A stretch of DNA of 9,689 bases from Candidatus Berkelbacteria bacterium (GCA_024654065.1 JANLIQ010000036.1:1-9689); one strand, 5' to 3'. Numbered from the stretch's first letter, positions 1 through 6,687 are shown. Program-made: numbers and translations. Notes: generated from the letters alone by a model not told the origin.

Positions 1-80
1 TTTTTGTTGTCGTAATAATGCTGGTGTCATTTGTCAACGGTTAGTTGTGTCCCATATTGTAAAGTAATTTGGTTGGCTAA

Positions 81-1076
81 TCAATCGATCTGGCGCTCAC
101 CATTTAGATATTCGGCTGCAACTTCCGGACTAAAAACATCTATGACAACACCGCTACCCATCTCGTAACCACCGAAGTTACCTAATCTTGGAGCGATCTC
201 AAGGTGCCATCGGTAAAATTCTGCCTCCTCAAGTGCGTTGGGCGCTGAATGAATGAAGAAATTGAGAGCGGGCTCATTTAAGGCAGTATTAATTTTTTCC
301 ATTGCTTTTGTCAGAACCGGAATCAAGGAAGCTAATTGGTTAGCAGAAATTTTATCAAAACGGCTTAGCTGGTACTTTGGGACGATCCAGGTTTCAAATG
401 GGAAACGAGCAGCGTATTGAACAAAAGCAATATAATGATCGTTTTCAGCGATAATTCGTTTGTTGAATTTTTGTTCGTGGGAGATCGTATCATCAAATGG
501 ACTTCGACTATTAAGCTCAAAGTAACGTTGACACTCGACAAGCTCACGAGAAACTAAATTAGGAATAATATTTGAGGAAAAGATCTGGGCGTGGGGATGA
601 ACGATCGAGGCACCAGCTGCTGACTTTTCGTTATAGATAGCCATGGTGTACTCGTTATTACAGATTTTATTGAAATGTTCGTATCGTTTTTTGATCATAA
701 CCAGTAAATCTCGCCAAGTATTGTGATCAAACTTTGGTAGTGGTCGATCGTGGTCTTTGACTATTATTACATCATGTCCACCAAGCGATGGTTTGGCTAA
801 GAAAAAATCATTTTCAACTTTATAAGAGCGTTCGCTACAACGAGTGGAATCTTCAACAAAAGCAGGATATTTGTTAGGAATAACGTAAACCAGATCAGTC
901 TCATAGTGTTTGAGTCGATTCTTAGTGTAGTTATCACTACCGATGCAAAATGGACAGTTATCTTTTGAGATTGGCGATGGTTGGCTGGCACTTACAAATT
1001 CACTCGGACGTTTTGCTCGTTCCGGAGCTATAACAACCCAATCTCCCGTGATAATATTCTGTCTTAACTGCGGCAT
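81..1076 (-). CDS. galT: Galactose-1-phosphate uridylyltransferase (GalT), HIT superfamily
   Basis: Leloir-pathway enzyme that exchanges UMP between UDP-glucose and galactose-1-phosphate in the cytoplasm; some relatives act on other hexose-1-phosphates, so substrate is not fixed by sequence alone. The 331-aa product has the family layout. An N-terminal zinc-type CPFC lies at residues 41-44, GGHDVII with His101 supplies a further ligand, and the catalytic HPHAQ is at 160-164, where His162 is the expected uridylylated nucleophile. A C-terminal FYRWHLEIAPR at 287-297 and a GSGVVIDVFSPE tail complete it. HPHAQ replaces the E. coli HPHGQ, a common variant in shorter homologues. Length is near that of archaeal/actinobacterial-type GalT and slightly below E. 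coli (about 348). The ATG at 1076 lies 16 bp past the ruvC stop, so the two are probably cotranscribed. No other galactose gene is visible. The protein is complete and ends in TGA. Confidence 0.93.
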   Translation of the reverse strand: MPQLRQNIITGDWVVIAPERAKRPSEFVSASQPSPISKDNCPFCIGSDNYTKNRLKHYETDLVYVIPNKYPAFVEDSTRCSERSYKVENDFFLAKPSLGGHDVIIVKDHDRPLPKFDHNTWRDLLVMIKKRYEHFNKICNNEYTMAIYNEKSAAGASIVHPHAQIFSSNIIPNLVSRELVECQRYFELNSRSPFDDTISHEQKFNKRIIAENDHYIAFVQYAARFPFETWIVPKYQLSRFDKISANQLASLIPVLTKAMEKINTALNEPALNFFIHSAPNALEEAEFYRWHLEIAPRLGNFGGYEMGSGVVIDVFSPEVAAEYLNGERQID

Positions 1077-1092
1077 CCTAATTAATAGGATA

Positions 1093-1578
1093 TCACTCTT
1101 GAGCGATGAAGACTTGACTTAAAGCAATTGCCACGGCATCAGCAGCGTCGTCACCTAGTTTCTTTTTCTCATCGATATTAAAATAATGTCGAATAAAATT
1201 CTGAACATCTTTTTTCTTAGCCTTGCCGTTACCAAGTAAAACTTTTTTTAAACGTAATGGTGCAATTTCGACAACCTCGATATTGGCTTGCGCGGCAGCA
1301 AGTAAAACCACCCCACGAGCTTGACCAACCGAAAAAGCTGAGGTGATATTTCGTGCAAAAAACAAAGTTTCAATTGCCATTAGATCTGGCTTTATTTCGT
1401 TTAATCTTTTAACTATTTCGTAATATATAAATGAAAGTTTCTGTGGTTCAGGAGAATTGGGTGTTGTAATAATGCAGTCGTAATGGATTAAGTGAGGTTT
1501 ATCCTTAATAATCTCAATTAGTCCCAAACCTAATCTTCCCGACCCCGGGTCAATGCCTAAAATTCGTTTTCCCCTCAT
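1093..1578 (-). CDS. ruvC: Holliday junction resolvase RuvC
   Basis: Crossover junction endodeoxyribonuclease that cuts four-way junctions during recombinational repair, normally with the RuvAB branch-migration motor. The RNase H-like fold is shown by all four acidic catalytic residues, numbered from the ATG at 1584: Asp12 in ILGIDPGSG, Glu72 in MAIETLFFARN, and Asp146/Asp149 in GDDAADAVAIAL, with the same three-residue step as Asp138/Asp141 of E. coli. Length (161 aa from ATG 1578, 163 aa from ATG 1584) is normal for the family. I chose 1578 because it gives the usual short MRGKRILGIDPG start and lies 9 nt after a possible -10 (TACACT on the minus strand); neither start has a Shine-Dalgarno. 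ruvA and ruvB, often adjacent in bacteria, are absent here. It is followed closely by galT, an unrelated function, so the pair is probably only a transcription unit. Confidence 0.93.
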   Translation of the reverse strand: MRGKRILGIDPGSGRLGLGLIEIIKDKPHLIHYDCIITTPNSPEPQKLSFIYYEIVKRLNEIKPDLMAIETLFFARNITSAFSVGQARGVVLLAAAQANIEVVEIAPLRLKKVLLGNGKAKKKDVQNFIRHYFNIDEKKKLGDDAADAVAIALSQVFIAQE

Positions 1579-1582
1579 CAGC

Positions 1583-1600
1583 ATCCAAGTGTACTTGGAT
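1583..1600. repeat. Inverted repeat at the ruvC start
   Basis: Perfect 8-bp arms ATCCAAGT / ACTTGGAT separated by 2 bp. It covers the upstream ATG of ruvC and a candidate -10 (TACACT, minus strand, 1588-1593), so it is placed to act as an operator or to fold in a leader. No T-tract follows on either strand, which argues against a terminator. Role is inferred from position only. Confidence 0.5.
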
Positions 1601-1609
1601 AATTTTCAA

Positions 1610-1625
1610 TCCGCCAGCTGGCGGA
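1610..1625. repeat. 16-bp perfect palindrome TCCGCCAGCTGGCGGA
   Basis: A perfect 16-bp self-complementary sequence with no loop, 10 bp from the neighbouring inverted repeat and 60 bp upstream of the small membrane-peptide gene. It is GC-rich within an AT-rich flank. It could be a binding site for a dimeric regulator, a short interspersed palindrome, or half of a bidirectional insulator between divergent genes. The sequence alone does not decide among these. Confidence 0.5.
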
Positions 1626-1653
1626 GCAATTTTCAGTTTTCAAAAAGCAGTGC

Positions 1654-1678
1654 TTGACAGCGCCGAGGGGGGTAGAGT
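1654..1678 (+). promoter_or_regulatory. Weak promoter candidate for the 42-aa membrane peptide
   Basis: A perfect TTGACA lies at 1654-1659. The best -10-like hexamer, TAGAGT at 1673-1678, is 6 nt before the ATG at 1685, the spacing expected for a leaderless transcript. However, the spacer between the two hexamers is only 13 bp, too short for a normal sigma-70 promoter, so at least one element is probably wrong. Confidence 0.25.
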
Positions 1679-1684
1679 CAAAGT

Positions 1685-1813
1685 ATGGAAGCACGGAAAA
1701 TAATTCTTTGGGCGATTGTAGCGTTAGTAATTGGGGCGGGGCTTGGTTTTGGTTTTCGCGATAGAATTGCAAGCTTCCTAAACCTTGAGGCAAAACAGGC
1801 TAGTTTTTCCTGA
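1685..1813 (+). CDS. Small single-span membrane peptide, 42 aa (possibly the N-terminal part of a broken gene)
   Basis: Not recognised. The peptide begins MEARKIILW and is dominated by one hydrophobic helix at about residues 6-24 (IILWAIVALVIGAGLGFGF). Positive residues flank it and a short polar tail ends ...EAKQASFS. That is the shape of a membrane anchor or an uncleaved signal-anchor. The ATG is fixed by the hydrophobic segment beginning immediately after it; no Shine-Dalgarno is visible, and a TAGAGT 6 nt upstream suggests leaderless initiation. The stop lies just after a T5 run (1804-1808) and 22 bp before a Cys/Trp-rich reading frame on the same strand. An anchor followed by a small extracytoplasmic domain is a natural combination, so this may be the first half of an interrupted gene. 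An independent small protein is equally possible. Confidence 0.5.
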   Translation: MEARKIILWAIVALVIGAGLGFGFRDRIASFLNLEAKQASFS

Positions 1814-1835
1814 TTGACAAGGATCCGACTGGCAA

Positions 1836-2030
1836 GTGCCCCCGCCAAAATTTTGGACCGGGAATGGTTGCGCCACTACCAGCGAGTGGACTGTCGGTGA
1901 TTGGACTTTTTATCAAAACTGTTTGGTCAATGCCAGAAAGAATCCTCCACCGACGCCTCCGAAATATGGCATAACTAGGGATGAATATGCCAGCTGTGCT
2001 CAACAAACCGAAAAAGGCCACCCACGCTAG
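1836..2030 (+). CDS. Small Cys/Trp-rich hypothetical protein, 64 aa
   Basis: Not recognised. From a GTG at 1836 the frame encodes 64 residues with three cysteines, several tryptophans and tyrosines and a proline-rich middle (NPPPTPPKYG), ending ...EYASCAQQTEKGHPR. The rich aromatic and Cys content (for example SEWTVGDWTFYQNC) looks like a real small folded, probably extracytoplasmic, domain rather than a random frame. An AAGGA at 1819-1823 lies 12 nt before the GTG, a rather long spacing, so the start is uncertain; the frame is open back to a TGA at 1815-1817. It sits directly after the 42-aa membrane peptide in another frame, with which it may once have formed a single anchored protein. Two other frames on the two strands are also open here, which lowers confidence. 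Confidence 0.4.
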   Translation: MPPPKFWTGNGCATTSEWTVGDWTFYQNCLVNARKNPPPTPPKYGITRDEYASCAQQTEKGHPR

Positions 2031-2062
2031 TCGTAAGTATTCTGAACGAGTTTAATTTGCTA

Positions 2063-2090
2063 TTGCGACATCGCTTCCACCTGCTAGTAT
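2063..2090 (+). promoter_or_regulatory. Promoter of the heptad-repeat coiled-coil gene
   Basis: TTGCGA at 2063-2068 and TAGTAT at 2085-2090 are separated by 16 bp. The -10 is preceded by TG one base upstream (TGCTAGTAT), the extended -10 form. The expected transcription start near 2097 is only a few bases before the ATG at 2100, implying a nearly leaderless mRNA. A three-codon frame (ATG AAT GAA TAA) ends overlapping the true ATG. Confidence 0.5.
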
Positions 2091-2099
2091 GAATGAATA

Positions 2100-2441
2100 A
2101 TGGAAGATAAAATTCTCGAAAAGCTTATTGCTCACGATCAGCGTTTTGATGCTGTCGATCAGCGTTTTGATGCTGTCGATCAGCGTTTTGATGCTCACGA
2201 TCAGCGTTTTGATGCTGTCGATCAACATCTGAAAGAGATTGGCGACAGACTTAGAAATCACGAAACTCGCCTAATGAGCATCGAGGAGAATATGGCGACT
2301 AAAAGCGACCTAGCCGAGCTTCGTAATGCCATTATGAATGGTCTCGATAAACAAATGGTGATTTTACAACGACTCGATCAAGAGCGAGTCGTTGCTACTC
2401 ACCGTCTCGATCAACTCGAAGCTAGGGTCGGTGCTGACTAA
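2100..2441 (+). CDS. Heptad-repeat coiled-coil protein, 113 aa, unknown function
   Basis: No enzyme domain is visible. After a short start (MEDKILEKLIA), residues 12-39 are four copies of a seven-residue unit, [H/V]DQRFDA, followed by a fifth decayed copy (VDQHLKE). The rest remains heptad-like: RLRNHETRLMSIEEN, then a LAELRNAIMNGLDKQMVILQ segment and a closing RLDQLEARV. Hydrophobic residues every 3-4 positions predict one long parallel coiled coil or rod, soluble, with no signal or membrane segment. Small proteins of this style are frequent in Candidate Phyla Radiation genomes, from general memory, and have no assigned role. The ATG at 2100 is supported by an extended -10 promoter just upstream. 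The stop codon overlaps the yebC stop on the other strand (shared bases 2438-2441), with no terminator between the convergent genes. Confidence 0.8.
   Translation: MEDKILEKLIAHDQRFDAVDQRFDAVDQRFDAHDQRFDAVDQHLKEIGDRLRNHETRLMSIEENMATKSDLAELRNAIMNGLDKQMVILQRLDQERVVATHRLDQLEARVGAD
2133..2237 (+). repeat. 21-bp tandem repeat, 4 full copies plus one decayed
   Basis: Units start at 2133, 2154, 2175, 2196 and 2217. Units 1-4 are identical over 18 of 21 bases (GATCAGCGTTTTGATGCT) and differ only in the first codon, CAC or GTC (His or Val), in the order CAC, GTC, GTC, CAC. The fifth unit keeps GTCGATCA and then diverges. Near identity at the DNA level, including third positions, points to recent duplication by slippage or unequal recombination. 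Copy-number change keeps the frame. Confidence 0.95.
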
Positions 2442-3154
2442 GTGAAGATCTCAAAGTTGCTGGCGACTCGAGTCACATCGTCAAGCTCTTCCAACGCTTC
2501 CGCCAATTTGATAATTTTTTCGGCTAATTTCTCGTCGGTAATTGGGACGTTGGCGATGGGGTGGTACTGAAAGCTGACATCGTGGCTCGAAAAACCAGTT
2601 TCGGCTAATTGGTGCCGAACCTGCTCCAGCTCTTTAGGGTCGGTGTAAACAAAAACTCTTTCATTATCGGTTTCAAAATCTTGGGCCCCGGCATCAATTG
2701 CCGCTAATTCCAATGAATCCGGCTGATCAGTTTCAAAAACAATTTGACCCCTTCGATTAAATAAATAACCGACCGAACCAGATTCAGCTAACTTTCCACC
2801 GTGTTTATTTAAAACCGCTCGAATATCGCCGGTTGATCGATTGTGATTATCGGTGGCGGCTTCAATTAGAAAACCAGTACCGCCCGGACCATATGCCTCA
2901 AAAATTATTTCTTCCAATTTAGCGGCATCACTACCCTTGGCTTTATCGATGGCTCGCTCGATATTGTCTTTGGGCATATTAGCACTGTGGGCTTGGTCAA
3001 TTGCAACTCGAAGCTGAAAATTCAGACCAGGATCGGTTCCGTGTCGAGCGGCCACCGTAATGGCTCGAGACAGCTTACTAAAAACCGCACCGCGTTTAGC
3101 ATCCGCTGCGCCTTTCTGATGTTTTATACTTGACCATTTGGAATGACCGCTCAT
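2438..3154 (-). CDS. yebC: YebC/PmpR (TACO1) family protein
   Basis: A 238-aa cytoplasmic protein with the unmistakable family start MSGHSKWSSIKHQKGAADAK, the SKLSRAITVAAR helix, and the ANMPKDNIERAIDKAKG and YGPGGTGFLIEAATDNHNRS blocks. The family was long annotated as a DNA-binding transcriptional regulator (PmpR). Work in several bacteria and on mitochondrial TACO1 instead supports a ribosome-associated role that relieves stalling on difficult, especially proline-rich, stretches. Length matches the usual 240-250 aa. The ATG at 3154 is required by the conserved N-terminus; a weak AGGG and a TAAAAT (plus-strand coordinates 3165-3170) lie just upstream. It sits 55 bp downstream of the ComEC-type hydrolase gene, so it could be the last gene of that cluster or have its own promoter. 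In many bacteria yebC neighbours ruvC; here they are about 0.9 kb apart with rightward genes between. Confidence 0.95.
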   Translation of the reverse strand: MSGHSKWSSIKHQKGAADAKRGAVFSKLSRAITVAARHGTDPGLNFQLRVAIDQAHSANMPKDNIERAIDKAKGSDAAKLEEIIFEAYGPGGTGFLIEAATDNHNRSTGDIRAVLNKHGGKLAESGSVGYLFNRRGQIVFETDQPDSLELAAIDAGAQDFETDNERVFVYTDPKELEQVRHQLAETGFSSHDVSFQYHPIANVPITDEKLAEKIIKLAEALEELDDVTRVASNFEIFT

Positions 3155-3209
3155 TTACCCTGTAATTTTAGCTTAAATTCATTCTGTTCGGTAGTCATAG
3201 GCGACAACA

Positions 3210-4079
3210 TTACAGTCCTGTTTTGTAGGAATAACTATTTAGTGTTATGTCAAAACGAACTGCTCCATCTTGGTCGGTTCGTAAAACTGGAATATTTAAA
3301 TTCTTTAGACGATCAAGAATTTCTTGATGTGGGTGACCATACGAGTTTCCCTTGCCTACTGAAATAGCAGTAATTTCTGGATTAACTATTTTAAGGAATT
3401 CTTCACTTGAAGCTGTATGGGAACCGTGATGGGAAACTTTTAGAATATTTGCATGGCGTAATACCCCTCTAGCAATCATTTCTTGTTCTTGAGGAGTTTC
3501 AGCATCACCTGTCAAAAGAAAAGTTTCTGAACCGTACTGCCAGAACATTACAACACTAGTCGCATTTTGCGATTCGGGAGTTATACCGTCGTAATTTTGT
3601 AGGGGAGAAATGACAATACCTTGCAATGAGCCAAAACTTATCTTTGAGCCTGCCATAATTTTTTCGGTTGGGATATGTTTTTCAGCAATCAAACTAAGGA
3701 ACGTTAGATAAGTCTTTGTCGTTCCAACGGCACCCGTTAGCCAAATTTTGTCGACCTTGTAATGTTTAAGTACTTCATTTAAGCCTCCCATGTGGTCAGC
3801 ATCATCGTGAGTCGAAATAACTAAATCTATCTCTTTGTCTGTTAAGGGTAATGTTTTAGAGAGCTCCGACAATACTGCTGATCCCCGACCACCATCGACT
3901 AATATTTGTTGATGTTCTGGTGTATCGATTAAGATCGAATCTCCTTGACCGATATCTAATATCCACAAATGAAGTGAGCCATCGTTATTCTCAACTGCCT
4001 GGTATTGAGATGCACCAAAAGTAATTAAGAGCAATCCAGCAATAGCGATAATAAACTGAATTACCTTATTAGATTTCAT
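3210..4079 (-). CDS. ComEC/Rec2-type metallo-beta-lactamase-fold protein, membrane anchored
   Basis: Corresponds to the C-terminal domain of ComEC as a separate protein. From ATG 4079 it is 289 aa: a short basic start, one membrane segment (about residues 12-23, QFIIAIAGLLLITFGA), then an extracytoplasmic MBL fold beginning HLWILDIGQGDSILI. Metal-site motifs are intact: HDDADH at 91-96 (the HxDxDH variant seen in ComEC rather than HxHxDH), TGDAE with Asp192, and SHHGSHT with His217/His218. The domain is implicated as a nuclease that degrades the non-transported strand during DNA uptake. The ATG overlaps the upstream ComEC stop by 11 bp (4069-4079), suggesting translational coupling. A TTG at 4103 would add eight residues but has no better ribosome site. 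A general secreted MBL hydrolase is a less likely alternative given the neighbour. Confidence 0.88.
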   Translation of the reverse strand: MKSNKVIQFIIAIAGLLLITFGASQYQAVENNDGSLHLWILDIGQGDSILIDTPEHQQILVDGGRGSAVLSELSKTLPLTDKEIDLVISTHDDADHMGGLNEVLKHYKVDKIWLTGAVGTTKTYLTFLSLIAEKHIPTEKIMAGSKISFGSLQGIVISPLQNYDGITPESQNATSVVMFWQYGSETFLLTGDAETPQEQEMIARGVLRHANILKVSHHGSHTASSEEFLKIVNPEITAISVGKGNSYGHPHQEILDRLKNLNIPVLRTDQDGAVRFDITLNSYSYKTGL

Positions 4080-5265
4080 CTTCTTTAGCAGATAATCGAT
4101 CAAACAGATCGTATTGTAACGGTCGTTTAATATTTAACCATTCCAAACCACCAACAATTAAGACCATAAAAGCTGCAATTATCCAGGCTGGTAATGTGAG
4201 ATTGGTTGAGGCAAATTGCCAAGAAGCAAGTTTTTCGCTGATCCAAACGGTCCAAAATAGTAGGGGCCAACTAGCCAGCATAATTGTGTTGCCAAGTATC
4301 GGTACAATCATTAGCGCAGCGCCAATAATGCCAATTGCCATTGCTAGGGGAATAAGTGGTAAAACGAGAATGTTCGCCAGTGGTGAAATAACCGACAGTC
4401 GTTCAAAGTGCCCGATAATTAGTGGAGTAGTGAGGATTATTGCGGCAAAAGTTTCCGCTAAAATTTGCCGTAAGGTAACAGGCAGCTTAGTTTTGGAAAA
4501 TAGTCTATTAAGGTATGGGGAAAGCCGAATTAAGCCGTAAGTAGCACCAACAGACAGCTGGAACCCAACATCAAAAACTATTTTTGGTTCAAACAAAACT
4601 AAGATTGCAGTGGCAAAGATTAGGATATTAATAGCTTTGTTCGGGCGACCTAAGTATTTAGCTAAAAGTACCGTTAGAGCCATTGTTGCTGCTCGTAAGA
4701 TTGAAGCTGGAGCACCGGTAATAATTACAAAAACCATAATTAAACCTGCTGAAACCCAAAGAGCTTTACGTCCCATAATAGGCCAGAAAATACTTAAAGC
4801 GTTTGCGGTAAGAATTGTTAGGTTATATCCAGATACGGCAATAATGTGAGTTAAACCAACAGCCCGAAATGTATTTATAAGATCCTGATCAAGTTTAACC
4901 CTATTGCCAAGTAATATTCCTGACATTAGTGAACCCTGTGGTTCGGGAAGAGCAAAAGAAATTTTATCGACGATTAAATCACGTAGATGACCCAAGGAAT
5001 CTGATATTTTTCCGATAATAGCTAAATTTAGCCAGACTTCACCGGAAGTAACTTGCCATAAAAACGCCCCGAAAGTTAAGCCAAACAAACTCCAAGCAAT
5101 TGTTTCAATGGGTTCGGATTGACCACTTAGGGCAACAATCAGCCAAAGAACGGAAATCCAACCTATTATTAAACGGTCAACATCAATATAAGAACCTATT
5201 GTTGCCCCACCAATAACAGCCAGGCAAGTAAGGGCAAATTTTCGGGAAGGGGTTAGCCACGCCAT
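4069..5265 (-). CDS. comEC: ComEC/Rec2 competence-domain membrane protein (DNA uptake channel)
   Basis: Inner-membrane channel that carries single-stranded DNA into the cytoplasm during natural transformation. The 398-aa protein is a chain of about ten hydrophobic segments. It contains the competence-domain signatures GSLMSGILLGNR (111-122), GLTHIIAVSGYNLTIL (137-152), ILRAATM (189-195), FQLSVGATYGLI (235-246) and NILVLPLIPLA. Full-length ComEC is usually 650-800 aa: an N-terminal OB-fold region, this channel and a C-terminal MBL domain. Here the MBL is a separate overlapping gene, and only about 110 residues precede the channel signature, mostly three membrane helices, so the OB-fold seems absent or very reduced. 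The C-terminus is polar (FDRLSAKEDEI). The ATG at 5265 starts a sensible membrane protein; no Shine-Dalgarno is visible. It lies 34 bp after the HAD gene. Confidence 0.92.
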   Translation of the reverse strand: MAWLTPSRKFALTCLAVIGGATIGSYIDVDRLIIGWISVLWLIVALSGQSEPIETIAWSLFGLTFGAFLWQVTSGEVWLNLAIIGKISDSLGHLRDLIVDKISFALPEPQGSLMSGILLGNRVKLDQDLINTFRAVGLTHIIAVSGYNLTILTANALSIFWPIMGRKALWVSAGLIMVFVIITGAPASILRAATMALTVLLAKYLGRPNKAINILIFATAILVLFEPKIVFDVGFQLSVGATYGLIRLSPYLNRLFSKTKLPVTLRQILAETFAAIILTTPLIIGHFERLSVISPLANILVLPLIPLAMAIGIIGAALMIVPILGNTIMLASWPLLFWTVWISEKLASWQFASTNLTLPAWIIAAFMVLIVGGLEWLNIKRPLQYDLFDRLSAKEDEI

Positions 5266-5299
5266 GGTCGAAACTTAACAGAATTATCTGCGAGTAACA

Positions 5300-6601
5300 C
5301 TACCTCGTTTTGATCGTTTCGATTTGATTAGCAATGTCTAGAACGCCGTATTCGGCATCGAAAGGTGAGTAGTAGTCTGCAACCAATTTAGCATCCCGGG
5401 CGGCGTTATATGGAGCGGCATTTACTCCAGATTCTTTAAACATCGGTAAGTCGCCCTTAGAGTCACCAACCGAAATGCATTCCTCCTTCGAAACCCCTTC
5501 AAGATGTTGGATGTAGCGCATCCCGACGGCTTTATCCACCCCCGCCAATAGCTGTAGACCGCCTTCGGAAACATCAGCTCCCCGATCTATCATTGTTGTT
5601 GGTAGCCCTCGTTCAACAAGCTCCTCTCGGATGCGTGCTAGTACCTGATGACCAGTTGTTCCAGAGTCGCGATGCAAATTAAATGTTAGAGCCGATACTT
5701 TTGGTTCGGCATAACCAAGGTTTGTGTCGATATATTCACGTTTCACCACCTCTAAACACACTTGCATTGCTTGCCATTCATCTTCTAGGATGTCGGGATT
5801 ACGTTTCATTTCCCACTGGCCATCAGCATTTTTCTCGATCATTATTGCTCCACCCTCGGTCATAGCCCCACGTAGTATCACACCACGTCTCTCAAAATCT
5901 TCTAGGACTCTAACTGTTTCTGGTGCAGAACGATTGGTGTTGAGGATAATCTTCATTGATCGCGAAAGAGAGCCGAGCTTATTGGCCAGCATCTGAATCG
6001 TCTCGTCGTCAGGGGCACGCCTATCTACACCAGGGTATATGCACTCATCAATATCTATCGACAGCAATTGAGCATTTTTAACCTGTTCCTGTTTGGTGTT
6101 CCAATGGCCTCCAAATGCTTCAACGCTTTTGATAAATTCACCTCGAGTTCGAGTCGTTCGTAATACTCGTTCGATATCTGTTGGTGAAGTTCGCACAATT
6201 CCGGATGGGTCGTGGTTTATAGCCAAAGAGATTGCTCTTCCCCCGTCTTGTGTGTCGCTGTAGACGATCTCCACCCCTGGAATATTAGTCAGTATTCTTT
6301 CTTGGTAACGCAGGACATCTGGATTATCCGAGCTACGAAAAACATCAACCTGATGATCCTTGACGCCAAGTCCAGCCATCAATATCTGACGAGCTAGCTT
6401 CTCGTCTTCTCCGGCTTGTTCACTACTGTCCCTAAAAGCAATTATGGAAGATTCAATGTTTTGATCTAGTCCTTGTCTCAGCTCGGCCAAGACTGCCGAG
6501 AGCGATTCCTTTAATTCCGGTCGGAGAGATTCAGATTCATCAAGCGGTGCCTGGTCGATAGCATACTCAGAGTTAGAAATTGGGCTGTCTGCTTCGTTCA
6601 T
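5300..6601 (-). CDS. HAD-superfamily phosphatase with a long N-terminal extension
   Basis: From ATG 6601 the protein has 433 residues. The C-terminal half (about 178-433) is a haloacid-dehalogenase phosphatase: motif I SIDIDECIYPG with Asp183/Asp185, motif II LNTNRS with Thr222, motif III GVDKAVGM with Lys357, and motif IV VGDSKGDLPMF with Asp380/Asp384. The inserted cap and the GDSKGDLPM form resemble the Cof/sucrose-phosphatase/mannosyl-phosphoglycerate-phosphatase (IIB) branch, so a sugar phosphate is a reasonable but unproven substrate. Residues 1-177 are charged, soluble and match no domain I recognise. ATG 6601 is preferred over an in-frame TTG at 6637 because GAAGGT lies just upstream. 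It is the first of four closely spaced leftward genes and diverges from grpE. Confidence 0.8.
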   Translation of the reverse strand: MNEADSPISNSEYAIDQAPLDESESLRPELKESLSAVLAELRQGLDQNIESSIIAFRDSSEQAGEDEKLARQILMAGLGVKDHQVDVFRSSDNPDVLRYQERILTNIPGVEIVYSDTQDGGRAISLAINHDPSGIVRTSPTDIERVLRTTRTRGEFIKSVEAFGGHWNTKQEQVKNAQLLSIDIDECIYPGVDRRAPDDETIQMLANKLGSLSRSMKIILNTNRSAPETVRVLEDFERRGVILRGAMTEGGAIMIEKNADGQWEMKRNPDILEDEWQAMQVCLEVVKREYIDTNLGYAEPKVSALTFNLHRDSGTTGHQVLARIREELVERGLPTTMIDRGADVSEGGLQLLAGVDKAVGMRYIQHLEGVSKEECISVGDSKGDLPMFKESGVNAAPYNAARDAKLVADYYSPFDAEYGVLDIANQIETIKTR

Positions 6602-6668
6602 TACCTTCACTTTTCCGGAAAACTGGTTATTCGGCAAGTAGTAGCTAGAACAATGTGGTCTTTTAAAC

Positions 6669-6674
6669 TAAAAT
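6669..6674 (+). promoter_or_regulatory. Possible -10 of grpE
   Basis: TAAAAT (5 of 6 to consensus) sits 13 nt before the grpE ATG in an AT-rich stretch, giving a leader of roughly 6-8 nt. No convincing -35 lies 16-18 bp upstream and no Shine-Dalgarno precedes the ATG. No CIRCE-type heat-shock inverted repeat is seen between the divergent HAD gene and grpE. Confidence 0.35.
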
Positions 6675-6687
6675 ATCAATCATCGTC

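Noticed and set aside
1..80. Terminator or gene at the left edge
   Set aside because: No convincing hairpin or reading frame is visible in these 80 bases downstream of galT.
1800..2021. Leftward 73-codon frame opposite the Cys/Trp-rich peptide
   Set aside because: The arginine run and lack of any start signal look like a shadow; the rightward reading has more protein-like composition, although this choice is not certain.
2133..2237. CRISPR-like array
   Set aside because: Units are 21 bp, directly adjacent without spacers, and lie in frame inside a coding region.
2052..2261. Leftward frame rich in SIKTLIDSIKTLI repeats
   Set aside because: It is the complement of the tandem repeat; the rightward frame has the promoter, full-length heptads and a coherent C-terminal half.
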